A DNA stretch of 64,000 nucleotides from DASYQD01 sp963846495 (lineage in GTDB: Bacteria; Acidobacteriota; Thermoanaerobaculia; Multivoradales; JAIOJS01). The stretch covers positions 124,001 through 188,000 of the forward strand of contig CAWJWP010000017.1 of the NCBI GenBank assembly GCA_963846495.1. Direction: 5' to 3'. Shown piece after piece: positions 1-10,300 of the stretch; position 1 is the stretch's first letter, and every line of letters starts with the position of its first letter. The notes beneath the pieces are model-generated. The model worked only from the letters and a program-made list of their open reading frames with translations, was not told the origin of the DNA and searched no databases. A program made the translations under genes and the position numbers.

Positions 1-697
1 CCGCCGGCGGGTACTCGTGGCTGCCAGTGAAGAGCGCGAAGTGGTTCGGCACCTTCGCCGCGGTGAGCCGCTCTTCGAGGTCGAGCAGCTCGTAATAGGC
101 GAAGTCACCGTCGCCGACGGTGGTGAAGAACGGCATCCGCGCCTGCCCCTCCCCCGGCACCTCGCCGAGCGGAAACCCGCCGTTGAGCCCCAGCACGCCG
201 GCGAAAGTCCCGGGCGCCGCCATCGCCGCGCTGACGACGAACCGCACCATGCCGGAGAACCCGGAGCCGTACGCGCGCCGGTCGTCGAGCGCCAGCCGCT
301 CGTGGCTGTCGGTCCAGAGAGCACGCAAGCGCTCGAGGTTCTTCGCCGGCGGGTCGAGGTTCGACGAGTGCAGCGCGCTCACCACCACATAGCCGAACCG
401 CTCGGCGCCGGGGCGCAGGAGCTCGGCGAGCGCGGCTCCCTGCCGGCGCGAGTCGAAGGCGTAGAGGACAGGCCAGCGACGTTCCGGCACGTAGGCGCCC
501 GGCAGGTAGAGGGCGTACTGGTGTGACCGTTCGCCCGTCGTAAAGACGGTCGTGACGCGGCCCGGCGGCAGGATCGAGGCGCCTACAGCGTTCGGCGTCC
601 GTACCGCTTGCGTTGTGCGAGTGGTCGCGGCCACGAGCGGCAGCGCACCCGACGATGCGGTGCACCAGACCATCACGAGCGCATGGCACGCCTTCAT
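1..697 (-). CDS. Secreted alpha/beta-hydrolase esterase, 3' end cut by window edge
   Basis: This frame is open from an ATG at 697 to the left edge (232 residues visible). Residues 1-24 look like a signal peptide (MKACHALVMVWC, then a small-residue stretch ending near VAA). The body matches the esterase/PHB-depolymerase-like alpha/beta hydrolases. The strand YALYLPGAYVPERRWPVLYAF comes first, then a nucleophile elbow AYGSGFSGM with Ser148 (Met where Gly is usual). The acid region is TTVGDGDFAYYEL (Asp196/198) and the candidate catalytic His227 is in FTGSHEYPP. These are the expected order and spacing of a Ser-Asp-His triad. The substrate is unknown. It lies 103 nt downstream of the immunity-like gene on the same strand, so it may be co-transcribed, but nothing ties it functionally to the toxin. 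The true C-terminus is outside the window. Confidence 0.8.
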   Translation of the reverse strand, partial: MKACHALVMVWCTASSGALPLVAATTRTTQAVRTPNAVGASILPPGRVTTVFTTGERSHQYALYLPGAYVPERRWPVLYAFDSRRQGAALAELLRPGAERFGYVVVSALHSSNLDPPAKNLERLRALWTDSHERLALDDRRAYGSGFSGMVRFVVSAAMAAPGTFAGVLGLNGGFPLGEVPGEGQARMPFFTTVGDGDFAYYELLDLEERLTAAKVPNHFALFTGSHEYPPA

Positions 698-800
698 GCA
701 CCAGACACTCGACCGGTAGCCGCGACCCGTCGCCCCACGCACCCCGAAAGACTAGCCGGTCGCGGGCTTGGCCTGCATCGGCAAGCGCCCTGGGCCACAG

Positions 801-1391
801 TCACAGAGCGTCAATGTACTCAACGCCGGAGAATCGACCCCACTTGAGTCGCCGAATAGCCTCTTTTGTCGCAAATAACCATTCCACTCTACCCCTCGCG
901 CCCTCGTTCCACTCCTTACACGAGAAGACTACCAGCGGGTCCTCGGGGACCGCGAGGCTCACAGCGAGGGGGCCGACCAAGACCTCCGCAAAGCGACCGC
1001 AGGTTGAACACCTCGGACCCAGGCGCTTAAACCCCGAAAGTCCCTCGTCGAAATCCACGAACACGGAAGGTACCGCAAGGAAATACCGCGAGTCGACGGG
1101 AAAAGGACGAAAGTCGATGCCGCTCAGATCCTGTGCAAGCGCATGATCACGAAAACGACGAGAGACGGCCATTAGGCCATCCATCAGGCCCAGAACATCC
1201 CAAGTTCCTTGCAGCTGAATCTCGGGCAAAGGCAATTCAAGTGCCCTCAACTCGTCGACCTTCTGGCACTCCTTGCACACCAACGGAGCGTACTGAGGAC
1301 GAATCCGCGGTCGGCCCTCACCGATCTCTTCAAAGAAGAGCCAATCGTTCCAACGGCTATCCTTTGCCACGATGTTGAACAGCTCGGTCAC
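801..1391 (-). CDS. Putative immunity protein with two CxxC motifs (SitI6/double-CXXCG-like)
   Basis: This is a 196-residue cytosolic protein with no signal peptide. It starts at a GTG whose last bases form the stop of the Rhs toxin gene (GTGA overlap), so the two are translationally coupled. It carries two zinc-ribbon-like pairs, C39-K-E-C42 and C128-S-T-C131-G, separated by ~85 residues. This layout recalls the myxobacterial double-CXXCG family known as SitI6 immunity proteins; other small immunity families found beside Rhs toxins, such as Imm43, are an alternative. A small gene overlapping the 3' end of a polymorphic toxin is normally its cognate immunity gene. Base composition is clearly poorer in GC (about 52% over 841-900 by hand count) than in the toxin body, as expected for a swappable tip/immunity module. 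The family assignment is by motif only. Confidence 0.6.
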   Translation of the reverse strand: MTELFNIVAKDSRWNDWLFFEEIGEGRPRIRPQYAPLVCKECQKVDELRALELPLPEIQLQGTWDVLGLMDGLMAVSRRFRDHALAQDLSGIDFRPFPVDSRYFLAVPSVFVDFDEGLSGFKRLGPRCSTCGRFAEVLVGPLAVSLAVPEDPLVVFSCKEWNEGARGRVEWLFATKEAIRRLKWGRFSGVEYIDAL

Positions 1392-4300
1392 GGGCGAAGG
1401 CCTCCAGCTTTCATCACCGCATTGAGCTCCATTCTGAACGCAGGATAGTACGCGCCCACGGGGAGACCCGGCCTCAGGGCGAACTGCTTGTAGAACGCAT
1501 CAAGAGCCGCCACGCGCTCGCTGGCGCTGAACACGCGGCGAACCAATGCCCCAGGGTTGCCGGCCATGGGTCGCATGTGGACAACGCGCCCGCTGGGCAA
1601 GGTCCTCTGCTGCCTCATCAGCCAATCGTTCAGCTCTCCCTGTAGCACCGAGTGCGCAGCCTGATCAAGCTCCGTGAGCGACCGGTGGCCGTACCGCAGT
1701 GGGCTTCCGAGTCCCCGGGTCACCAGGTGATGGCGGCCAGCGGTTACCCGCGCATATCGATGTGCTGCATATAGACGCTGAAGCTCGTTCGCTCCGAGAC
1801 TCCCGATAAACGTCCCTGACTCGCCTAACCAAAACCCTTCCGCGAAGCGGGTTCCGTAGCCACGCAACCCTCGCGTCAAACCTCGCGTCTGCGCCAACAC
1901 GGGCAGAACCTGGCCCGCCCGGAGGGCCAGATCCCAGCCGCCCAACTCCTCGCCGGTGACGCGATCTTGGCCTGTTACCAACTCGACAGCCGGGCCAATG
2001 CCCAGCATGTCGGTCCCGCCGTAGTAGATCGCTTGCCAGCCTGCGTTGTCCGATGGCCGATCCTGGAAGTCGACTATCTGCTCGTAGCGAGACTCCATCT
2101 GCACGAGAACGAAACCACCTAGCGCAGTCCAACCAATGGGCCCGGATACCAGGGAAAGGGCTGCAAGACTTGCCAACGCGGTCCCCTTCCCCATCGCCTC
2201 TCTGAACCCATCATCCACACTCATCGCACCTTGCGATGCCTTCCTCTGCTCCTCCTCCGACAGCCATCCATTCCAAATCTTCCCAATCTCCAGCCCCATC
2301 GGATCGGTGAAGTCGATGGGGTTGTTGCCCGCATACGAGTACATGCTGGGCCCATCGACGTAGCCGAGTGGGTCAGCGGAGATGAACCTGCCGATTTCGG
2401 GGTCGTAGTAGCGATGGCGGGCATACACCAACCCGGTCTCGGGATCGCGCTCCAGGCCATGGAAGCCGATCTCGTTGCCGATCGCCGACTGCTCCACCAG
2501 TCCCCGCGCCCGGGCCTTGCGCACGGTCAGCGCCGTCTGGCCCGCCGGCAGCGTGAAGGTCTCGCTTTCGGCCTCGGCCAGGCCCGTACCAGCGAGGTCG
2601 AGCTCTCCGGTGCTGATGCTCAGGAGGTGACTGCCCGGCGTCACCGACTGCGTGCTGTGAGCCGAGTAGCGATCGCCCTGGACGGTCCAGGTCAGCGGCG
2701 CGCCATCCAGGCGCAGCACCTCGGCGAGCCCCGTCGCGCTCGGCTCCTCGGAGAAGGTGAGCTCGAGCTTTCCGGCGGCGACACAGATTTGGTCGAGACG
2801 CGGCGCGGCGAAGTCGGCGACCATGACATCGCCTTGCGACCAGGTGGTCGTTCCCGTCCAACCCTCGCTGGCGGTCTCCCCGCGATTCCCGAAGGTGTCG
2901 ACCAGCGCGGTGGCCGGCAGGCTCAGCCGAATCGGGTCGCCGACCTGCGGCCAGCTCTCGTCCGCAGGATCACCGGTGAGGCGGATCACCAGCCGCCGCC
3001 CGGCCTCCGGGCCGCTCTTGATCGGCTGCAGGACCTCGAAGGGAATCGCCTCGTCGACGCGCTCGTTGCTCAGCTCGAGCTCGGATTCCACGTCGTCTAG
3101 CAGCGCCTCCTCCGACAGCTCGATCCAGATCTCCCCCTCGCGCAGCCGCACCTGCTCGACCCGCGGCGGCGTGGAGTCGTTGACGATCACGAAGCGCTCG
3201 CCGTAGGGCGAGTAGTGATAGCGCTCGACAATTTTCCCGTCCCGCCCGGCGACCAGCGAGAGGTTGCCGCTCGCGTCGTAGACGGGCAGGTATTCCTCGG
3301 CCGTCTCCAGGTCGCCGTCACCGTCGACGTCGATGGCCAGCGAGACGATCTCGTCGAGGCCAAGGCCGAAGACCCGCCGCCCCGTGAGGGTGTCGTTCCG
3401 GTACCGCTCGATGGGCTGCCAGCCAGCCCAGCGGGTGCTGATCCTCGTGCCGTCGCCGACCGTCTTCGAGAGCCGGCGGTCGAGCGCGTCGTAGAGGTAG
3501 CTCGCGACCAGCAGATCGGTGTCCGCATTCGGTCCGTCGGTCACCTTGACCAGCCGATCGCGGTGGTCGTAGTGGAAGTAGCGATTTCCCTTGCGCTTGA
3601 GGTTGCCGTTGCGGTCCCATTCGAGCGGCACGCCGTTGACGCTCTTGGGCCGGTTGCGACGCCCCTGGTCGTCGCGCGGAAGCTCGACGCGCACTGTCGT
3701 GCAGCCCTCGGCGCCGTCGAGGAAGAGGAGGTTCTCGGCGACGTCGTAGCCGGCACCGAAGCGATCGGGAAGGCCGGCGATCGTGCGCGCGACCGGCCCG
3801 TCCGGCGACGCGCCGCTCGATCGGCGAGCCGTCTCGAGGCGGCCCGCCTCGTCATAGTCGTAGGACATCCCCGCCCCGTTGAGCTCGCCGCGTGAGACGG
3901 ACTGCTGGATCCCGCGCGGGTACCACGCGACTTGCTCGTCGAACACGGAGGTCGCGCCGGCCGCGAAGCGCGTCTTCTGCAGCCTCCGGCTGGCGTCGTA
4001 CGTCATCGTGCCGGCGAGCGCCGACGGGCTGTCCGGCACCTGCGCTCCGAGCTCTTGAGCTGCGACGCGCGCGGATCCGAGATAGCGGTAGAGGGCCTTC
4101 CGGGGCGAGTCCTCGAGGCTCGGGCCAAAGTACAGCGCACCAGGCCGGTTGGCGTTCGCCTCGGGGACCGCAAACGCCGCATCCCCCGCCGGGTAGGACG
4201 TCCGCGTGCGGTTGCCCGCGGCGTCGTGCTCATAGGCGACCACCGAAGATTCGGTCGTCTCCCGCAGTAGCTGTCCCAGCGAGTCGTAGCCGAAGGTGGA

Positions 4301-7300
4301 CAGCACGGAGCCCGCGGTGGCCAGCGTCAGGTTGCCGAGACCGTCGTAGTCGTAGCCCTCGGTCGGGCCGGTGGCGGCAGGCTGGCCGGGCTTCTGCACC
4401 CACACCTGGATCAGCTGGTTGGCGGCGTCGTAACGGCGCGTCAGCGTCGTGCCGTCAGCCTGGCCGTGCCGCACCAAGTTGTCCGCCCGGTCGTAGTCGA
4501 AGGAGTCGCTCGAGCCGTCGGGGTATTGGACGCTCCGCGGGCGGTCGAGCGCGTCGTAGGTCCAGGTCGTCGTCTGTCCCAGCGCATCCTCGTAGGTCCG
4601 CAGCCGCGAGCTGGCGTCGTAGCCGTAGGTCACCGTGATGCCGTTGGGTCGCCGGACCTCGGTCAGCCGGTCGAGGCCGTCATAGTCGAAGAAGGTGCGG
4701 ATGCGCGCGCCGCCGTCGGCCGGCTGCTCGAGCTCCACCGCGTTGCCGCGGGCATCGAAGACGGTGCGCCAATCACCCGCGGGCGTGCCCCGCTTCACCG
4801 GCCGGTTCAACGCGTCGTAGCCCGCCGTCGACGAGGTCACGACGGCGCCTCCCGGCCCGAGGTCGGTCACTTTCTCCTCGATGACGTTGCCGCCGGCATC
4901 GAGCTCGAAGTCCCGGCGATTGCCCGCGCTGTCGACGACGGCCTCGAGCCTGCTGGCGAAGTCGTACTCGCGCGTCGACACGATCTGCGGGCCGGCGCTG
5001 ACACCGACCGGCGCCAGCACTTCGGTCACGTTCGACAACCCGTCGTACCTGGTCTCGCGGACGATCTCCTGCGGCACCGCCTCGGCCGTGGCGGGGTCCC
5101 AGCGCCAATGCTTCTCGAACTTCGGACGGCCGTGGTCGTCGCTCTCCACCTCCTCCTTGGCGAGCCGCATGCCGCCGTGGTCGAAGTGCTCGCGGACGAC
5201 CCGTCTGCCGTTGTCCGGGTAGGAGGTGAGCGTGTAGTTGCCAAGCGGGTCGGTGGCCTTCATCAGGCGGCCGTAGCCGTCCAACGCCGTCTTCCACTTC
5301 GGCTCCTCGTCGTCCTCGACCTCGGGGTTGTCGACCCAGCGGGCGATGAGCTGGCCGTCGCGGTCGAGCTCGAAGTGTTCGGTCGCGGCATCGGGGCTGC
5401 CGTGGCCGCGCGTCATCGACACCAGCAGGTTGCGCTCGTCGTACTCGTTGCGGGTCGTCTGGCCGTCAGGGCCGATGACCTCACGGACGTTGCCGTTCTC
5501 GTCGTAGACCCGCCGCTCTACCGACGAGGAACCGCCGTGGGTGATCTCGCGGTGGATCTCGCGCACCTCGTTGAGCAGGCCGTAGACGTAGCGCACATTC
5601 GTCTGCTCGTCGCGGCCGTACGCGAGCTGCGCCTCCTCGAGGTTGCCGTTCTCGTCGTAGAGGTAGCGATTCACGTAGTTGAGCGCGGGGGCGACCTCGC
5701 TACCGTTCGCCGCGGTCGTCGCCAGGCGCTCCTCGACGAGCTGGTCGAGCTCGTTGTAGACCTGCTCGTGGCGGACCCCGCGCGGATCGATGATCGCCTC
5801 CACGTTGCCGCGCTCGTCGACCTCGTAGGTCGTCACCAGATCGTCGTCGCCACCGGTGCCCGCCTGGTCGCCGCAGGCGCGCTCCTGCTTGCTCACCCTC
5901 ACCTCGCGCAGGTAACCCCGCCGCACGCCTTCCTCCTCCTCGTGGTAGGCGAACCGAGTCACGTGCTCGTTGGCGTCGAGGATGCACTTCGGCTGGCCGA
6001 AGTCGTTGCGCTCGATGAGGGTCGTCGCCGCCGATGGGCCGTTCTCGCCGACGATGACCCCGACCGGCGCCCCCGTCTCGTCGTCGTAACGCACCCGGGT
6101 AGTGGCACCCTGCGGGTTGGTCACCGTCCGGGGCCGGCTCGCCTTGGGATGCACCTCGCCGTAGTCGGTGACCATCTGGGCCGCCGAGCCGTTGCTGTCG
6201 CCGGCGGGCGTCACCGTCTGCTTTTGGATCGTGCCGCGCTGCCGGCGGCCATAGTTCGCCAGGGAGGGATCGTGGTTGAGGGTGTCGAAGTACTCGAGCT
6301 CGGTGAGCCGACCGCCGGGCAGGGTCTGGCGCCACACCAGCCCCTCCCCGTCGTAGGCGGTCTCCAGGCTGATCACCCCGGCGGCGGTCGAGAGCTGGGT
6401 CCGCGTGGGGTGACCGTCCACGTCGTGCACGTAAATGCGGTTGAACCCCCGGCGGTCCCTGACCTGGGTCGTCCGCTGTTCGAAGTCGTAGGTGAGCGCG
6501 ATGCCCTGGTCGCCCAAGGTCTGCTGCGTGGCTTCCTCGCTGCGCCCGTCGTTGTCGGCGTCGGTATAAGTGACCTCGAGCCACCGCTGCCCCTTGGGGT
6601 CGGTGACGCTCGTGAGGTTGCTGCGCGCGTTGAGGACCGCCTGCAGGTTGCCGTTGACGAGGGCGTAGCCGTAGATCGTGGTGAGCCCCTGGGGATACTT
6701 CCGCTCGCCGACGGTGACCGCCGGCGAGGTCACTTTCTCCAGGCGGCCCTGGGTGTCGTACTCGTACTTGACCTCCCGTCCCGTGTGGTCGCGTTGCTTG
6801 GTCAGGCGGCCGTCGTCGTCGTACTCGAAGGTGACCTCGCGCCCGTGCGCCTCCGTCCGCACGAGCTGTGACTTGGCGTCGTACGAGAAGACCAGCTCGG
6901 TGCCTTTGTGCTCGCCGTTCTTGTTGGGGTCGACGAAGGCGGTAAGGCGGCCGAAGCGGTCGAAGCGGGCCATGCCGCCGCGCTCGGCGAGCAGCACCCA
7001 ACCCAGCGAGTTGCGCTTGAGGGTGACGAAGCGGCCCTTCGGCGACTTGTAGGCGATCGGCTCGTCGTCGACCCGCACGAACCGCTCCCTCCTCCCCGTC
7101 CCGTCGAAGTACTCCACGTCTCCGTTGGGCAGCTCCCGCAGCCGCTGGTGGTAGGCGAAGTCCCATCCCGGCCCGAGCGGCCCCGCGCTCACCGTCTGGT
7201 TGCGGTACGTGCGGTCGAACGCGTAGTCGAGGCCGCGGCCCTTGACGAAGAGGTCGCTGGCTTCGAGGGTCATCTCACCCGAGTGCAGCAGCGTCCCGGG

Positions 7301-10300
7301 CACCGCGTCGCCGACTCCGGTCGAGGGATTGATCGCCGGCTCCTGGCGCACCGCGGGTGAGAGGTCCCAGCGCACGCTCGCCAGCTCGAGACCGGCGCCC
7401 GCAAGCTGCGCCGCGGTGTAGTTCGCCTCGGTCGCCGCCCCTGGGACAGTGCCGAGCAGCCGCCGCCGCAGGGACTCCGGCAGCCGCACCTGGATGGTGT
7501 CGCCCGAGAGCAGCTCGCGATCCGTCTCCGGTGCGCTGCTGATCCCTCGTTCGCAGCGCGGGCAGGTCTCCTCGACGCGCTCCTTGTCGGTCCGCCCGTA
7601 GGCGCGCGACGCCCGCAGGTCGGCGATGACCGTCACCTCTTCGGAGCGGTAGAGGTTGAACCCTTCCTGCCACGGGTCCGCGGCCAGGCGGGTGAGCACG
7701 AGGCCGTGGTCGCCCACCGGGCTCGAAGGTAGCGGCGCGTTGGGGTCGGACTCCGGCGGATCAAAGAGCGCGACCGGCGGAAGCCCCTCGATCTGCTCGG
7801 AGTCGCCGGCCGGCGCGATGCGCATGCCGCCCGGACCCACCGACTCGACCTCGAGCCGCACCCGCTCCCCGAGCCACCCCGGCAGCCCCGCGTAGACCTG
7901 GAAGGTGGCCGGCAGGTCGGGTGCGTCCTCCGCCCGGCCGTCCTTGGCGGTGGGGGTGCCGTAGGGTGCCAAGCGGGTGATCTCGCGCCGCCGCCACACC
8001 CCCTCGCCGTCCTGCCAGCGCGTCACCGCCGCCAGCCGCGGGCCGCCGATGGCGATCGAGGTGGCACCGCTTTGGGGACCAGTCGTCGTGGCAGGGGCCG
8101 TCTCCAGCCCGCCGGCGAACGCCAGCCCAAGCTCCGGAAACACCAGGACCGGCGAGTTGGTGATCCCCTTGAGCGGGATCTCCTCGAGGACGCGGTCGTC
8201 GCGGCCGTCTTCGTTGCGGTCGACCAGTGCCAGGGACCTCCATGAGGTGAGGTCGACGACCAGCAGCTTTTCGCTATAGGTGGAGACGTAGGCCCGGAGC
8301 GCATCGCGGTCGATGGCAAGGTGCGAGGGCTGGTCGGGCAAGGGGATGCGGCTGGCGAGAATCAGGTTGGTGCGATCGGTGATGTCGTAGACGAGGAGGC
8401 CGGCCTGCCGGTGGGTCACCAAGGCCCAGTCGCGCTGGCGCGCATCGGCTTGAATGACGTCCGGTGACGGCGCCGGCGGCACGATCCTCGCCCCCTGGAG
8501 CACCTCCACGCTCACCACGTTGTTGGTGCCGGCGAAGCTCGCGCAGCCCTCGCCCACCGGCGCCAGCTCGTCAGGATCGCTGTTGCGGCTGGTCAGCATG
8601 AGCAGGCCGCGGAAACCGACGAGGCCGAGCACGGAGAGCTCGTGGCCGGTCTTGTCGGGATCCCACAGCGCAGCGAGGTCGAGGAGCGCGGTGCTGATGT
8701 CGGAGACCGGTTGCTGACAGAGCTCGAGGTTCTCCTCGTAGCCGGTGTAGGTGCCGAGCACCGAGCTGCCGATCTCGTCGTCGCGGCCGTAGAAGTTGTT
8801 GACGTCGACGATGGTGATGCCGGCGCCCTGGACGGTGACGTAGGCGTAGGTCTTCTGGTTGCGCAGCAGCTCGAGGCGGTCGCCGGCCTCGACCTCGAGA
8901 TTCAGCACGAAGTCACCGCTGGTGTTGGCGTCGACCCGCTTCCAGGTGCCGCGGTCGAGATTGCGCAAGGTCACCGGCGCGCCCGCCGTGCCGCCCATCC
9001 CGGAGACCGTCAACGTGAAGATGCCCCCGCCCAGCGGAACCGTGGCGGGTTGCACGTCGATGCCGATGGGAAGTGAGGCCTGTCCCACCGTCCAGTGGCT
9101 CTTGTGGTCCTGCGAGAGAACGGTGAGCCGGCGCGGCGTGCCCTCGATCAGCTGCGAGCCGCTGCCGCCGAGGACGTCCGAGATGATGGTGCTGCCGCGC
9201 CAGACGCCCGCGAACTGTGCCTGCGCGGTCGATGCGGGGTTGAGCAGTTGCGGATCGAGGATCTTGAGCTGCCCGGGGCCCCTGACGCCGCCACCCGAGA
9301 CGAGCACGCGGCCGTGCGGGTCGATGGCAACACCGCGCACCGGGTCGTTGAGCGGGAAGTTGAAGAAGATCTCGCCGCTGTTCGGGTTGCCCGCCAGGTA
9401 GCTCTTCAGGTTCGTTGGGTTGCTGGCGTCGAGCACCACGAGGCCCTGCGTCACGATCTCCGGCTTCGACGCCTCGACGGCCACGAACAGCAGGCTGCCC
9501 AGGCGCGCCACGTCGCGCACCCGCTCGAGCGAGAAGCTGGAGAGGATGGCGCTCTTGGCGACCTTGAAGGGGATGGTGAGGAGCAGGTCGCGGTCCCAGC
9601 GATTCTCCTGCGCGTCGGCGAGCTCGCGGCTGAGGCGGAGGTGGTAGGTCTTACCGGCCTCCCAGCCGCGCACCGGACGGATCCCGATCCGCTCGTTGGT
9701 GCCGATGCTCTCGACCGAGACCGGGTGACCAGCGGCCGCCACCTGCCCGTCGGCGGGCACGCCCCCGTCGACGACCTTGATCCCGGCGTGGGCGGACCCG
9801 AAGCTGCTCGCGTGCAGCCCTTCGTTGAAACCGATCTCGAGCACGTCTTGCACGCCGACTTCGGCGGAGATGGCGAGCAAGTAACGGTGCCCCGCGATGG
9901 CTGGCAAGGTCACCGAGAACGAGCCGTCGGCGCCGCTCGTCCCCGTGGTCTGCGCGCTGTCGTCGAGACCGACGACTGCGATCGCCACGCCGGCCTCCGC
10001 CGCGCCCGCCTCCCCGCGCACGGTGAAGTTGCTCGCGGTGGCCTCGACCTCGATGCGCGGGCCCAGCGGCAGCGTGGAATCCGGCTGCGACCGGAAGGTG
10101 AAGAAGCGGATCGGCCCCCCCGCCACCGGGTAGGGCGGCTGGTGGTCGTCGCCGAAGTGGTCCGGCGGCAGCACCCGGACCTCGCCGTCCGCCGCCGGGT
10201 CGAAGGTCCCGTCAAAGAGCCGGTAGCCGGTCGTCAGATCGCGCACCGTGATCTGCGCCGGCTGGCCGAGCAGAGCCGGGATCAGGATGGCGGCATGAGT

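Noticed and set aside
105..701. 198-residue Arg-rich minus frame and 169-residue plus frame at the left edge
   Set aside because: Out-of-frame shadows of the truncated esterase, whose own frame shows an ordered catalytic triad.
4466..6871. 801-residue plus-strand frame opposite the YD-repeat region
   Set aside because: Antisense shadow of YD repeats (Val/Arg/Leu/Gly-rich, no motif); the minus strand has unmistakable YD repeats.
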